From positions 1 to 64,000 of the forward strand of contig UBXV01000040.1 in NCBI GenBank assembly GCA_900469625.1: DNA of 64,000 nucleotides, given 5' to 3'. A model generated the notes under the pieces. The model saw nothing but the letters and a program-made list of their open reading frames with translations, was not told the origin of the DNA and made no database searches. A program made the translations under genes and the position numbers. The stretch is from Hyphomicrobiales bacterium. GTDB lineage: Bacteria > Pseudomonadota > Alphaproteobacteria > Rhizobiales > Rhizobiaceae. Of this stretch, positions 28,211 to 38,710 are shown piece by piece. Within the stretch, counting starts at the first letter, position 1. Every line of letters begins with the position of its first letter.

Positions 28211-30102
28211 TGCGACTGTCGCCGCGCGAGAAAATCCTCGATCTGAAGGGCGAGATCCGTCGGTTCGCTATCGATCGTCGAGAGATGCAACTCCGGGTGC
28301 TCCGGCTCTTCGTAAGGAGACGAGATCCCGGTGAAATTGGCAATCTTCCCGGCGCGCGCTTTTTCGTAGAGCCCCTTGGGGTCGCGGCGGGCGCACTCCT
28401 CGATCGGCGTATCGACGAAGATTTCGATGAACTCTCCCTCAGCCATCAGTTCGCGCGCCATGCGCCGCTCGTCGCGGAACGGCGAGATGAAGGAAACAAG
28501 GACGATAAGCCCGGCATCCGCCATCAGTTTCGCCACTTCCGCAACCCGGCGGATGTTTTCCACCCGGTCGACATCGGTGAAGCCGAGATCGCGGTTCAGC
28601 CCGTGCCTGACGTTGTCGCCATCGAGAAGATAGGTATGCCGGCCATGGGCGTTGAGGATGCGATCCAGCGCATTGGCGATCGTCGATTTGCCCGAGCCGG
28701 AAAGACCGGTGAACCAGAGCACCGCCGGCGCCTGTTGCTTCTGTGCGCTTCGCGCCTGCTTGTTGACATCCATGGCATGCCAGTGGACGTTGGCCGCGCG
28801 CCGCAGCGGGAAGTCGATCATGCCGGCGCCGACCGTGTCGTTGGTCAGGCGGTCGACGATGACGAAATTACCGGTGGTCTTGTTGTCCTTGTAGGCGTCG
28901 AAGGCAATCGGAGCCTGGGTGGAAATATTGCAGACGCCGATCTCGTTCATCGTCAGGGACTTCGCCGCCTCGCGGGCAAAGCTGTTGACGTTGACGCGAT
29001 GCTTGAGCTTGGTGACCGTCGCGTTGACGCTGTCCGTTTCGGTTCTCAGGATGTAGCTGCGACCGGGGAGCAGGGGGTTGGCATCGAACCAGATCACGTG
29101 CGCCTGCAACTGGTCGGCGACGAAGGGCCGCGCCGTCGGCGATGTCAGCATGTTGCCCCGGGATGCATCGACTTCGTCCTTCAGCACCAGCGTCACCGCC
29201 TGGCCGGCCTCGGCGCTTGCCACTTCGCCGTCATAGGTCACGATCGATTTGATCGCCGTCTTCTGCCCTGACTTGGCGACGGCCACCGGATCGCCGACGG
29301 CGATCCGGCCGGATGCAACCTCACCCGCATAACCGCGAAAGCTGGCATTTGGCCGATTGACCCACTGGATCGGAAAGCGGAACGGGGTGTTCGTGACCTC
29401 TTTGCCGACATCCACGGTCTCGAGATATTCGAGCAGGCTCGGGCCCTGATACCATGGTGTGTGGATCGACCTCGAGGTGACGTTGTCGCCATAGCGCGCC
29501 GATACGGGAATGGCCTGCACCGTTTCGAAGCCGAGCGTCAGCACGAATTTTCGATAATGCGTCTGCAGCGCTTCGAAAATGCTGGAGCGATAGCCGACCA
29601 GATCGATCTTGTTGACCGCGACGACAACGTGGCGAATACCGAGAAGCGAGGCGAGGTAGGTGTGGCGGCAGGTCTGCGGCAGCATGCCATGCTGACTGTC
29701 GACCAGGATGATCGCCAGATCCGCTGTCGAGGCGCCGGTGACCATGTTGCGGGTATACTCCTCGTGGCCGGGCGTGTCGGCGACGACGAACTTGCGCCGG
29801 GCGGTGGAGAAATAGCGGTAGGCGACATCGATGGTGATGCCCTGTTCGCGCTCCGCCTCCAGACCGTCGAGCAGCAGTGAATAGTCGAGGTGATCACCCT
29901 TTCCCTGTCTTTCGCTTTCCCGCCCGAGATCGGCGACCTGATCGTCGAGGACCAGTCCACCGTCAAAAAGCAAGCGGCCGATCAGCGTCGACTTGCCGTC
30001 GTCCACCGACCCGCAGGTGATGAAGCGCAGCAACGACTTGCTGCCCTCGACATCGAGCAGGCTCGCCACTTCTGGCGAAAACACCGAGGGTTGACCATGC
30101 AT
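28207..30102 (-). CDS. cysN: Bifunctional ATP-sulfurylase GTPase subunit / APS kinase (CysN/CysC, NodQ-like)
   Basis: The protein has 631 residues. The N-terminal GTPase domain has GSVDDGKST at 31-39, [12 protein letters not shown] and NKIDL, followed by EF-Tu-like beta-barrel domains. A C-terminal APS kinase begins around residue 460 with [16 protein letters not shown]. The enzyme makes adenosine 5'-phosphosulfate with CysD and phosphorylates it to PAPS. This fused form is typical of rhizobial NodQ/CysNC. The gene overlaps cysD by one base (TGATG) and cysQ by four, indicating tight coupling. PAPS made here could serve the two sulfotransferases in the locus. Confidence 0.95.
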   Translation of the reverse strand: MHGQPSVFSPEVASLLDVEGSKSLLRFITCGSVDDGKSTLIGRLLFDGGLVLDDQVADLGRESERQGKGDHLDYSLLLDGLEAEREQGITIDVAYRYFSTARRKFVVADTPGHEEYTRNMVTGASTADLAIILVDSQHGMLPQTCRHTYLASLLGIRHVVVAVNKIDLVGYRSSIFEALQTHYRKFVLTLGFETVQAIPVSARYGDNVTSRSIHTPWYQGPSLLEYLETVDVGKEVTNTPFRFPIQWVNRPNASFRGYAGEVASGRIAVGDPVAVAKSGQKTAIKSIVTYDGEVASAEAGQAVTLVLKDEVDASRGNMLTSPTARPFVADQLQAHVIWFDANPLLPGRSYILRTETDSVNATVTKLKHRVNVNSFAREAAKSLTMNEIGVCNISTQAPIAFDAYKDNKTTGNFVIVDRLTNDTVGAGMIDFPLRRAANVHWHAMDVNKQARSAQKQQAPAVLWFTGLSGSGKSTIANALDRILNAHGRHTYLLDGDNVRHGLNRDLGFTDVDRVENIRRVAEVAKLMADAGLIVLVSFISPFRDERRMARELMAEGEFIEIFVDTPIEECARRDPKGLYEKARAGKIANFTGISSPYEEPEHPELHLSTIDSEPTDLALQIEDFLARRQSQ

Positions 30103-31001
30103 CAGAAGTATCCTTCCCGCTTCTTCCTCTCCATGCCGGACGCTTCGTCGCGATCGACAAGCCGGTTGCGCCGTTCGGAGGAGCGGCTGAAGACCATCTC
30201 CTCGATGATCTCGGGAACGGTGGTGGCGCTCGACAGGATGGCGCCGGTCAACGGATAGCAGCCCAGGGTGCGGAAACGCACGTGTTGCCTGCGCACGACC
30301 TCGTCCGGCTGCAATGGCATGCGATCGTCATCGACCATGATCAGCATGCCGTCCCGTTCCACGACAGGACGTTCCTCGGCAAAATAAAGAGGCACGACCG
30401 GAATGCCTTCCTGAAGCACGTATTGCCAGACATCCATCTCGGTCCAGTTCGACAACGGAAACACCCGCATCGTTTCACCCGGGGTCAACCGCGTGTTGAA
30501 GGTCTTCCACATTTCCGGTCGCTGGCGCTTGGGGTCCCAGGCCTGGCCTGCAGTGCGCAGGGAAAAGATCCGCTCCTTCGCCCTCGACTTTTCCTCGTCG
30601 CGCCTGGCGCCGGCGATCGCCACGTCGAAGCGGTGCTTTTCGAGTGCCTGGCGCAGGGCCACCGTCTTCATGAGGTGGGTGTGAACGTTCGAGCCGTGTT
30701 CGAAAGGGTTGATGCCTTGCGCAACGCCGTCTTCGTTGATGTGGACGATAAGCCTCAGATCATTGTCTCTGGCGACCTGGTCCCTGAAGGCAATCATCTC
30801 CCGGAATTTCCATGTCGTGTCGACATGAAGCAGCGGAAACGGCGGCTTTGCAGGATAAAACGCCTTCATCGCCAGATGAAGCAGCACGCTTGAATCCTTG
30901 CCGACGGAATAGAGCAGGACCGGATTGGTGGATGTCGCCGCTACCTCCCTCATCGTATGGATGGCTTCGGCTTCAAGGCGGGCAAGATGCGAAAGTGCCA
31001 T
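30102..31001 (-). CDS. cysD: Sulfate adenylyltransferase small subunit CysD (NodP-like)
   Basis: The protein has 299 residues starting at the ATG at 31001 (AAGGGG upstream); the frame extends further but without family likeness. The PP-loop SVGKDS at 32-37 and the end ERKKREGYF are diagnostic of CysD/NodP. It forms ATP sulfurylase with CysN and makes APS from sulfate and ATP. It is first in the cysD-cysNC-cysQ operon. No nodulation genes are nearby, so it is likely dedicated to polysaccharide sulfation or is a spare sulfate-assimilation copy. Confidence 0.95.
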   Translation of the reverse strand: MALSHLARLEAEAIHTMREVAATSTNPVLLYSVGKDSSVLLHLAMKAFYPAKPPFPLLHVDTTWKFREMIAFRDQVARDNDLRLIVHINEDGVAQGINPFEHGSNVHTHLMKTVALRQALEKHRFDVAIAGARRDEEKSRAKERIFSLRTAGQAWDPKRQRPEMWKTFNTRLTPGETMRVFPLSNWTEMDVWQYVLQEGIPVVPLYFAEERPVVERDGMLIMVDDDRMPLQPDEVVRRQHVRFRTLGCYPLTGAILSSATTVPEIIEEMVFSRSSERRNRLVDRDEASGMERKKREGYF

Positions 31002-31175
31002 GCGACAACCCCTTATGTGTCGCGTTGCGAAATCGATCGATGCAAAACAAACATCAAAGTGGCAGCGGCATCGCCGCTTCACCGAAACAGGATTCGTAAT
31101 TGGTGATCGAATTTAAGGGTCGCGTGGGCCCGGTGGCAATTAGCGAGAACGGGTTAGCCTAAAGGGGTTGCCAGG

Positions 31176-32138
31176 TCAGGTGTGTTTTCTCTGCGCGCCC
31201 TTGTAATGATCGATGATTTCCTTTGCAGAAATTGGTTCCTTGGCCTTGCGACCGTAGAAATAGACGCCGCTGGCCCCATCCTCCGCGTAGCGCTCCGGAA
31301 TAATCGCATCGAGATACTGCGTCCAGAAAAAGGCGAGCTTTGCGAGTTTGCCGAGCAGCACCGACTGGAACACGCTACGAACGAGATAATCGACCGACCA
31401 CATGAACTGCGTTCCCGGCCCGCCATTGGCGCCGGACGAAATCGTCTCGAACCAGCGGAAGAGGTAGCGGTGGCCGCTTTCGCTGAAGCGGGTGAAATCG
31501 AACGCTCCCTCGTGCACCTGCTGCATGAAAGGCGTTTCGGCGTAAACGAGGCCCTCGTCGCGCAGCACGCGCCATATTTCCGAAACGACCTGCGCCGGCT
31601 GAAGCACGTGCTCGAGGACGGCCTGAATGACGACGGCATCGAAAAAGTCGTCCGGCAGCGGAATATGATGGGCATCCGCAATGAACTGAATGAGCGGAGA
31701 GGCATAGACGTCGAACGCATAGACGCCGATCTCCCGCTTTTCGTAGAGCGGCTCCATACCCTGCCCGATGCTGCCGCCTCCGATGACGAGAAGCTTGGCC
31801 GGACGCCCGGCTGTCGCCTGCAACTCGCCGAGCAAACGATTGACGTTGGTGACCGTGGACTTTTTCGTGGGCGAGAGCAGCTTCTTGATCATCCCGGTCA
31901 AGCGACCATAGTGCTTGCGTTCGACGGGGCTTGCCGCCTCCGTGTGCACGATGTCACTCTCGTTGAAGACGGATTCGGAGAAATCGATCATCACCGGCTT
32001 GCCCCCGACGACGCGATAAGATGTCTCGGTATCGTCAGGATGTACCGGTTCCAGCTTGTCGGATGAAACGCGCTCAAGCTTCGAACCGGTGCGCGGGCAG
32101 CGCAATGCATCCAGGCATTCTTGCTCGTTGACCAGCAT
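31176..32138 (-). CDS. SAM-dependent methyltransferase with N-terminal Trm112-like segment
   Basis: The protein has 320 residues. The N-terminal ~60 residues (LDALRCPRTGSKLERV; VVGGKPVMIDF) look like a Trm112-type zinc-ribbon domain, though most zinc ligands are missing. The class I methyltransferase core follows: KLLVIGGGSIGQGMEPL (~115-131, SAM binding), then DDFFDAVVIQAVLEHVLQP, and a YAETPFMQQVHEGAFDFTRF segment. Enzymes with this layout are often found among glycan genes, and a sugar O-methyl group or a methylated precursor is the likely product. It lies between cysD and the polymerase on the same strand, with 89 bases to the polymerase gene. Confidence 0.75.
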   Translation of the reverse strand: MLVNEQECLDALRCPRTGSKLERVSSDKLEPVHPDDTETSYRVVGGKPVMIDFSESVFNESDIVHTEAASPVERKHYGRLTGMIKKLLSPTKKSTVTNVNRLLGELQATAGRPAKLLVIGGGSIGQGMEPLYEKREIGVYAFDVYASPLIQFIADAHHIPLPDDFFDAVVIQAVLEHVLQPAQVVSEIWRVLRDEGLVYAETPFMQQVHEGAFDFTRFSESGHRYLFRWFETISSGANGGPGTQFMWSVDYLVRSVFQSVLLGKLAKLAFFWTQYLDAIIPERYAEDGASGVYFYGRKAKEPISAKEIIDHYKGAQRKHT

Positions 32139-32227
32139 AGCTCATCCTCACGCCGCGCGAGGAATGGGTTCCACGGCTGGCGTTGCGATAGAAACTTGCG
32201 TCCGCTCAAACAGTTCCCTGAGGCGAA

Positions 32228-33559
32228 CTATGGAATGGGGTTAAGCGCCGAACCGAAGGCGCGTTTGGAGCGCGGCGCACGAACAGGCTGCATCGCTCCA
32301 CGAGCAAGGTTCTTGTTTCCCACCGCATCACAATAACTCTTCGCCAACGCCAATGTAAGGATTACGGGAACGGTCCAGAACCGCCCATAAAGGTGAGGAA
32401 ATGCATTAGCCATCAAGGCAAACATCGATACGCTGATAAAGGCACAGGCCGCGTAGGCGGACCCGCCCGGGGCGCGAAAGGTCCGCATGATCGGCTGGAA
32501 CGTGGCAGCGATCATGACGACAAAGCCGATCGCAGAAATCATGCCGCCTTCCGTGGAGAGCAGCAGGTACAGGTTATGGACCGGCTGTTCGACAACGCTT
32601 GTGACCTGAAACTGATCGGCTCCGAGCCCGACCCACATGTTGGCTTGCAGGCGATCGAGCGCCTCGTGGATCAACTCGACGCGATGGTCGAAGCTTCCGG
32701 CCTGGCTGAGGTCACCCGTCTCCAGTGCGCCGAGCACACGCTTCTGGAAGACGACAGGCAGGTAGTCGCGCCCGGCGTGCCCGATCCAAATGGCAAGGGG
32801 CGCCAGACACGCAGCCCCGACCACGACACGCTTCCACTGGCCGCTCAGCAGCATGAAGCCGAGGATCGCATAGGCAAAGCTCGCAAGGCCGGTGTTCGAG
32901 CCGGTGAGCAAGATGCCATAGGCCATCGCAACGGCGACGATCGCCGCGTAGACTTTTCCGATACGGCCGGTGGAGGCCAGCAGCAACAGGATCGGCATTG
33001 CCAGCGCAATAACCGCCGAGCACTCGTTCTCGCGCTCGACAAACCCGGTGAGCCGCCCATTACCGCTCACGAACGCCGTGTTCTTCTGACCATCGAACTG
33101 GATCAGATAGACCCCGTGCAGGCACATGAGAAAAATGGAGAGAACATAGGCCTTGGCAAACAGCACCATCGCGCGCAGGTCGCGCCCGCAAAGGGCGATC
33201 GCGATCGCCAGGTAGGCAAACAGGTATTGCCCTACAATGACGATCCCGCGGATCGGCGCGGTGGACAACAGGCTGCTGACCATCAGCCCCGAGCAGAGCA
33301 TCAAAAGCCCGCACAGCCACACGACCGACGACGCCCGACCCCAGAGCCTGAGCGGCAGCCCGGTCGAACACGCGCGCAGAACGAGGCTGATGCAGAAAAA
33401 CAGATCACTCAGCGTGAAGTAGAAAAGGTCGAGGCGGAGGAAATTCACCGCCGAAAGGAAAACTGCCGTAACGGCACAGGCTAGCTCGATCCTCTGCCAA
33501 GGCGTTTCTTGTTGATATGGGCTCGACTGGAAACCGGTCGCTCGTGAAACATCCGCCAT
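32228..33559 (-). CDS. Polysaccharide polymerase, Wzy/ExoQ-like (O-antigen ligase family)
   Basis: The protein has 443 residues with about ten to twelve hydrophobic segments spread along the chain and a large loop near 265-330 (GDLSQAGSFDHRVELIHEAL; GLGADQFQV). That loop carries the Arg and Gly-rich signature of the Wzy_C/O-antigen ligase family. It would join lipid-linked repeat units on the periplasmic side of the inner membrane. It is divergent from the ExoP/Wzc-like gene, the classical partner for chain length, with about 210 bases of shared promoter space. Confidence 0.8.
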   Translation of the reverse strand: MADVSRATGFQSSPYQQETPWQRIELACAVTAVFLSAVNFLRLDLFYFTLSDLFFCISLVLRACSTGLPLRLWGRASSVVWLCGLLMLCSGLMVSSLLSTAPIRGIVIVGQYLFAYLAIAIALCGRDLRAMVLFAKAYVLSIFLMCLHGVYLIQFDGQKNTAFVSGNGRLTGFVERENECSAVIALAMPILLLLASTGRIGKVYAAIVAVAMAYGILLTGSNTGLASFAYAILGFMLLSGQWKRVVVGAACLAPLAIWIGHAGRDYLPVVFQKRVLGALETGDLSQAGSFDHRVELIHEALDRLQANMWVGLGADQFQVTSVVEQPVHNLYLLLSTEGGMISAIGFVVMIAATFQPIMRTFRAPGGSAYAACAFISVSMFALMANAFPHLYGRFWTVPVILTLALAKSYCDAVGNKNLARGAMQPVRAPRSKRAFGSALNPIP

Positions 33560-33769
33560 TGACGTCGACTACAACCATTTGGAAGTGCGGCCAGAATATC
33601 TGAACGCTAGACGTTTGAGATAATGCTTAAATTGTATCCCCTAAAATTCCCTTTGACATTGATCCCAAACTGCTCCCAAGTAAATACACGAATATGAAGC
33701 CTGACATCACTTGTTGACCGGCCGACGTGGGTGCAGATGGCTCCAGCGAAGGGCTCGAGATAGGCCATC
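33560..33769. promoter_or_regulatory. Divergent promoter region of polymerase and copolymerase genes
   Basis: This AT-rich stretch (~33600-33700) lies between two divergent genes. On the plus strand TTGACA at ~33654 is a good -35 hexamer; the best -10 is about 18-19 bases further on and weak. No gene is present. Confidence 0.4.
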
Positions 33770-36046
33770 ATGCTGACATATGACCGTGAATTCGAAGCCG
33801 ATGAGAGGGGCGGTCGCCGGCCCGGGCCGACAGCGCCGATTACGCGCGATGCCTCGTCCTATGAAATGGCAGCCCTCTACGACTTCTTCTGGCGGCACGC
33901 CAAACTCATCCTGATCACGACGCTGCTGGGCACCCTGCTCGCGACCATCATCACCCTGTCCTTGACAAAGATCTACACGGCCTCCTCGACGCTGGTTTTC
34001 GATCGCAACGATATCCGGCCGTATGAGGCCGTGGTCGAACTGCAGAAACAGGAGCGCGACAAGTCTGCGATGGAGACCGAAATGGATCTCATCCAGTCGC
34101 GCGAGTTTCTAGGTTTCGTCGTCGACGATCTCAATCTGATGGACGACCCGTATTTCAACACCAAATTGCCGCCGGACACCGATATCCAGCAAGACACCTC
34201 ATCGTTCTGGGGATGGCGATGGTCGCCGCGCAAGGCGCAGGCAGGACCGCGTCGCGTGACGACCGGTGAGGACGTGCAGCGTCCGAAAACCCTTGATCCC
34301 ATCAATCGCGACCGGGTCATCACCAAACTCGCAGCCGCCATTTCCGCCGACCGCAAGGGCGAAAGCCTGGCGATGACCATTTTCGTGCAGCACCCCCTGG
34401 CGCTCTATGCAGCCGAGATCGCCAATGGCGTGGCAGCGGACTACGTCGTGTGGTCGACGCAGATGAAGGAACTGGCAGCGCACGCCACGGTCGATTCCCT
34501 TCGCACCCAGGCCAAGGACCTTGTGCTGTCCATCGCCAAGAAGGAGCGTGAGATCGCCGATTTCACCACCCGAAGCGACCTCACTTTCGATCCGCGTGAC
34601 GATGTGCTGCGCGCTCGCACCGAACAGCTCAACCAGCAATTCACGCTGGCACGGGTCGACGAAGCGGGCGCATGGGCGAAAGTCGGCGAAGCCAAGAGCG
34701 TTCTTGCCACGACCGGCCTCGACTCCGCCGGCCGCGCGATGACGTCCGACCTGCTTGATTCGCTCAGGACCGAACAGGGGCGGCTGGAGCGCAGCCGTGC
34801 GCAACTGGCCTCGAAATTCGGAAAGAACCATCCGCAGGTGATCGAGATCGATGCGGAGCTGGGGTCCAACCGGCAGGTCATCGAAGGCGAAGTCAACCGC
34901 ATCCTCCAGGAGCTGGAAAACGATGCCAAGGTTGCGACGGTCAGGGTTAGAAAATTCGAGGAAGAGGTCGGCCGGCTGCAGAAGCAGATGCAGGACCGGA
35001 ACCTGGATGAAATCCGCCGGCGCGAACTGGAGCGCGATCTGCTGACCGAGCAGAAGCGCTACGACGCCGTCGTCCTGAGGCTCGGCACGCTCGACCCGGA
35101 AAAGGATGAGATCAAGGCGACGGCCCGCATCGCCTCCTTCGCCGAAGTTCCGATCGACCCGTCGTTTCCCAAGCCCGGTCTGCTGATCCCAATCGGCGGC
35201 CTTGCTTCGCTCCTGCTCGGCCTGGTCGGTGCGATCGCCGTGGAGGCGGCGGACAAGCGGGTGCGTACCGCGCGCGCCGTCGAAGCGATTGTCAACCAGC
35301 CAAACTACCTCTCGATCCCGGATCTCTCGGCGACGTTGAAGCCGGAGCAGACGCTTTACCGCTCCATTCTCTCCGACCCCCGTGCGCCGTTTGCGCGTTC
35401 GATGCGCTCCCTCTGCCTCGGTTGGAAGAGCCAGGACGCATCGAAGGTCGTCATGTTCTGCTCAGCCTCGGCGGGCGAGGGCAAGACCACCTGCGCCGTG
35501 GGGATGGCGACCGTCGCCGCCTTGAACGGCCTTCGCGCCGTAATCCTGGACATGGACCCAGGTCCGACCGGCGCAACGACTGTGGTCGGCGCACCGCAGC
35601 GGCCGTTCAACCTCGATCTTGTGGTCGACGGCGCGACCGATCCGGTGTCGATCAGTGCGCAGGCGCCCGATTTTCCCTTCGTCCATGTGCTCACGTCGCG
35701 CCTGACGCTGCAGGATCAGGAACGGGTCTTCGGCGAGCTTCGCCGGCATTTCGATCTGATCGTCGTCGATACGCCGGCCGCCGAAAACGACGATGATGCA
35801 ATCTGGCTCGCGAGCCATGTCGACGCTGTGTTTGTTGTCGCCGCAGCGGAACGGACCAACGAGAAGGACCTTGTCGACCTCGTCGAACGGTTGACGACCA
35901 GCCGCGCACGGATCATCGGAAGCATCTTCAATTTCGCAGGCTTCTATCGGCCGAAGTCGGCGGGCAAATTGGCGCTGGACTGGCTGAAAGCCAGACTTGG
36001 CGCCTGGCGAAGCGGCAATTTCGGACTTAACGTCCGCCGTTCGTGA
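33770..36046 (+). CDS. Polysaccharide copolymerase ExoP/Wzc-like
   Basis: The protein has 758 residues. TM1 (LILITTLLGTLLATIITLSL, ~45-64) opens a Wzz domain. A long periplasmic coiled coil (~230-440) and a second TM (~465-485, LLIPIGGLASLLLGLVGAIA) follow, then a cytoplasmic ATPase (~550-750). Walker A is SASAGEGKTT, Walker A' is VILDMDPG and Walker B is DLIVVDTPA. This is the one-piece layout of Wzc/ExoP tyrosine kinases. The usual C-terminal tyrosine cluster is absent: the tail is NFGLNVRRS with no Tyr, so phosphorylation control may be lost or different. It sets chain length and opens the export path with the ExoF-like protein. Confidence 0.9.
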   Translation: MLTYDREFEADERGGRRPGPTAPITRDASSYEMAALYDFFWRHAKLILITTLLGTLLATIITLSLTKIYTASSTLVFDRNDIRPYEAVVELQKQERDKSAMETEMDLIQSREFLGFVVDDLNLMDDPYFNTKLPPDTDIQQDTSSFWGWRWSPRKAQAGPRRVTTGEDVQRPKTLDPINRDRVITKLAAAISADRKGESLAMTIFVQHPLALYAAEIANGVAADYVVWSTQMKELAAHATVDSLRTQAKDLVLSIAKKEREIADFTTRSDLTFDPRDDVLRARTEQLNQQFTLARVDEAGAWAKVGEAKSVLATTGLDSAGRAMTSDLLDSLRTEQGRLERSRAQLASKFGKNHPQVIEIDAELGSNRQVIEGEVNRILQELENDAKVATVRVRKFEEEVGRLQKQMQDRNLDEIRRRELERDLLTEQKRYDAVVLRLGTLDPEKDEIKATARIASFAEVPIDPSFPKPGLLIPIGGLASLLLGLVGAIAVEAADKRVRTARAVEAIVNQPNYLSIPDLSATLKPEQTLYRSILSDPRAPFARSMRSLCLGWKSQDASKVVMFCSASAGEGKTTCAVGMATVAALNGLRAVILDMDPGPTGATTVVGAPQRPFNLDLVVDGATDPVSISAQAPDFPFVHVLTSRLTLQDQERVFGELRRHFDLIVVDTPAAENDDDAIWLASHVDAVFVVAAAERTNEKDLVDLVERLTTSRARIIGSIFNFAGFYRPKSAGKLALDWLKARLGAWRSGNFGLNVRRS

Positions 36047-36175
36047 TCAGCCGAAGCCCGGCCCGTCAGGCAAGGGCGTGGAAGGGCGGTCATCAGGCAG
36101 AACTGGCTGCGCCCTTTCGCGCAACGGTCGAGATCGGGCGACCAGTGTTCAATAATGAAAACGGGCAATGGGTGC

Positions 36176-37030
36176 TCAGGTCGCCGGTCGCTTGTTGACC
36201 GCAGGTACGCTCTGAAGCCACTGCCCCAGATCACGCCCAAGCAGATTGCCCAGGCGCTCGGTCTCCGTTTCATAATAGCCCACCATGCGGGCGGAAAGTT
36301 CACGGGTCAGCGGCACATACTTGAACTCGTCTGAAATCACCGAACGCAGAGCCTCGAAGCCCTTGGTCTGGCGAAAGGGTGCCACGATCGGTTTCAGCGG
36401 TTTCAAGAGCCGCCGCAAGCGGGCGTCGACGAGCGGCTTGGTCTTGTCCTTCACCCTTTGCGCAACCGGTTCGAACGCCGGATTCTCCTCCAGCGTGAGA
36501 AAGCGGCGCAGATCCCTGACCTGGCCTGCCGCGTCGCTTCTGATGTCCTCGTAGAAGAGAACGAGCATGCGATCGGCCGGGAAAAGATCGAGAAACCGGC
36601 GCAATTGCTGGAAGTATAGCCCGCCCTCCAGAAACCGGCCACCAGCGCCGTGGCGCGGATCGAGGTAGCGATCGATGTCGGCGGTTACCTCGCCACGGCG
36701 ATGCAGCATGCAGTAGTCCGAATAGGCCCGTTCGACGGGATTGCGCAGCTGCGCTACCAGCCTCACGTCTGGCAGGCTCCGGTGAATCCGCTCCGCGGCA
36801 GCGGGCGTGTCGAGGTAGGAGTTCGATTTCTCGCCGATGACCAGCCCCGGGCTCGCCGGATTGAAATTCTCCAGGTACCAAGGGTCACCCCGGTCGTGAT
36901 AGCGGCTGAAGTAGTGGATTTCCGGATCCGGCATATACACCCGCGGATCCAGCTGCAGCGATTGTTGCAGCCAGGTGGTGGCGCTCTTGGTCGCGCCGAT
37001 GATCAGGAAGTCGATGTCGCGCAGTTCCAT
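36176..37030 (-). CDS. Sulfotransferase (PAPS-dependent)
   Basis: The protein has 284 residues from the ATG at 37030, which has AAGGAG at ideal spacing. The 5'-phosphosulfate loop is IGATKSATTW (11-20) and the 3'-phosphate site is RNPVERAYSDY (96-106). The Glu/His region around EIHYFSRY resembles heparan-type and related carbohydrate sulfotransferases. It is cytoplasmic and probably sulfates a lipid-linked sugar unit, using PAPS from cysD-cysNC. It is followed on the same strand by a glycosyltransferase gene (the two are 23 bases apart, glycosyltransferase upstream), so they likely share a transcript and act in sequence. Confidence 0.88.
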   Translation of the reverse strand: MELRDIDFLIIGATKSATTWLQQSLQLDPRVYMPDPEIHYFSRYHDRGDPWYLENFNPASPGLVIGEKSNSYLDTPAAAERIHRSLPDVRLVAQLRNPVERAYSDYCMLHRRGEVTADIDRYLDPRHGAGGRFLEGGLYFQQLRRFLDLFPADRMLVLFYEDIRSDAAGQVRDLRRFLTLEENPAFEPVAQRVKDKTKPLVDARLRRLLKPLKPIVAPFRQTKGFEALRSVISDEFKYVPLTRELSARMVGYYETETERLGNLLGRDLGQWLQSVPAVNKRPAT

Positions 37031-37053
37031 CGTCTGCTCCTTGGTAGCCAAAG

Positions 37054-38349
37054 TCAGAGTGCTGTCGTTCGTATTCCGGCGTTGCGACTGCGGCGTCCGG
37101 CCATGCGCCCGTAAAGCTGGCTGATGCCCTGAACATGCGTGTCGGTGCCGTATTTCGTCAGGGCGTTGGCACGGGCCGCCGAACTGATCCTGCGATGCTC
37201 GCCCGGCTTCATCAACAGCTTTTCAAGGGGATCGACGAACGCCTCCGGCCGTTCGGGCTCCACCAGAAACCCTGTGATACCATCGAGGATCGCCTCGACA
37301 TTGCCGCCATGACGCGTGGCGATCACCGGCGTTTCCAGAAGCATGGCTTCGATCAGCGTGCGTCCGAACGGCTCGTTGATTGCTGGCACGAGCAACGCGT
37401 CGAGTGCGCCTATGCAGGGTTCGACCGGTGCCCGGAACCCCATCATCTTGATACGATCTTCCACCCCGAGTTCCACGGCGCGCGCGAGCATGGCCGGCTC
37501 CGGGTTCGGGAGATTGGGCGACGGCTCTCCGAAAACGAGACCGACGAGGGGGAAATCCGGGAAGCGCTCAAGGAACGCGTGCACGGCCTCCACAAACCTG
37601 ACCGGCCGCTTCCTGTCGATCAAAGAACCGACATAACCGACGAAACGCGTCTCGCTGGCAAGGTCGAACTCGCGGATGAATTCGCTCCGACAGGCATCAC
37701 GGTCAGGCAACAGGGCTGGATGGTCGAAAGGGCTGTGCAGCACGCTTAGCTTGTGGGAGACAGGCAGGATCGGGCGCGTCGGCTGCACAAAGCGCGAGAC
37801 CGTGACGATGTGATTGGCGAGAACAGGCGCGACGGTGTTCACGCCGAAGGCATTGGGGTCGCCGCGGTGGTGCCATAGCAGCCGCGCCCCGGAAAGTCGG
37901 GCAGCAAGCGCCCAAGTGGCGTGTATCTGGCCGTCATTGGTATGAACGATGTCGACCCGGTTTTCGCGAAGAAACCGCCTCAGGCGCGCGGTGGTGATAA
38001 TGTAGTCCAGCGAGCGAGAGAGATTGCCGGCGACGCCGGCGGAGCGCCGTGGCGACATGACGGCAACCTCGGGCGCCACGACGAAATTCAGTCCGCGTTC
38101 GCGCAGATAGTTTTCCAGCGCCTCGCCGGTCCGATGCAGGACAATGAGAGGTTCGAACGTCGAGCGGTCAAGCGCGAGGATCAAGCCGACGGCGGAAATG
38201 TGGCTGCCGCCGACTTCATCTCCCACGAATGGATAGGCCACCACGAGGCGGTCACCGTCGCTCAGGATTTCTCCCCCCTGGATCGCGCCTCCGAGGCGCG
38301 GCGTCCGTTTCTTCGTCTTTTCGAATGTAATGCCGCTGTTCCTGATCAT
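37054..38349 (-). CDS. Glycosyltransferase family 4
   Basis: The C-terminal domain is clear: VGYVGSLIDRKRPVRFVEAV, then DALLVPAINEPFGRTLIEAML with the E-x7-E pair, then TPVIATRHGGNVEAI. The N-terminal domain begins LVVAYPFVGDEVGGSHIS. The reading frame extends far upstream to 38736, but the first ~129 codons show no family likeness and overlap a probable promoter region. I therefore place the start at the ATG at 38349 (431 residues). Its ribosome-binding site is poor, so the start is uncertain. It is co-oriented with the sulfotransferase 23 bases downstream. Confidence 0.82.
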   Translation of the reverse strand: MIRNSGITFEKTKKRTPRLGGAIQGGEILSDGDRLVVAYPFVGDEVGGSHISAVGLILALDRSTFEPLIVLHRTGEALENYLRERGLNFVVAPEVAVMSPRRSAGVAGNLSRSLDYIITTARLRRFLRENRVDIVHTNDGQIHATWALAARLSGARLLWHHRGDPNAFGVNTVAPVLANHIVTVSRFVQPTRPILPVSHKLSVLHSPFDHPALLPDRDACRSEFIREFDLASETRFVGYVGSLIDRKRPVRFVEAVHAFLERFPDFPLVGLVFGEPSPNLPNPEPAMLARAVELGVEDRIKMMGFRAPVEPCIGALDALLVPAINEPFGRTLIEAMLLETPVIATRHGGNVEAILDGITGFLVEPERPEAFVDPLEKLLMKPGEHRRISSAARANALTKYGTDTHVQGISQLYGRMAGRRSRNAGIRTTAL

Positions 38350-38622
38350 CCGCGTTTGCGTCCGGGAAAGACACTCTGCACCAATCTCTCTCAACGGCTG
38401 GAGCGGACCTTGGATCCCTCCGGGCATTCTGCATGTCATTTTCGCCGCCCGGAAACCTCGCATCACGACGGCCAGAAACGCGTTATGAGTATGACGCAAG
38501 AGAAATGGTAATCTATAATCATTTATGCGTAGTACATTTGGATAAAGATGAAATAAGTTAATCTTTACAGGTTGGTCTTTCATCACAATATCGCCAACCC
38601 GTCCGATTTTCGAGCAAATGTC

Positions 38623-38710
38623 TTTGACCTCAGGTCGAAGGGAAGAATATAGTCTCTCGGAAACGCGATCTCCGAGCCTTACTTCTTCTTTCGAGAGGCA
38701 CAATCGTATG
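38623..38710 (+). promoter_or_regulatory. Promoter/leader element, copy A (shared with 47224-47311)
   Basis: TTGACC (38624-38629), an 18-base spacer and TATAGT (38648-38653) form a sigma-70-like promoter. The following leader contains CTCGGA/TCCGAG, a 6-bp hairpin, and CTTTCGAGAGGC just before ATG at 38708. The whole 88 bases align without gaps to the region in front of the export gene at 47309, about 62 of 88 bases identical by hand count. It probably drives the MBOAT operon starting 300 bases downstream. Confidence 0.65.

Noticed and set aside
30102-31001. Naming cysD as nodP and the next gene as nodQ
   Set aside because: No nod genes or nod boxes are seen. The neighbouring cysQ and sulfotransferases of the polysaccharide locus make the general names safer.
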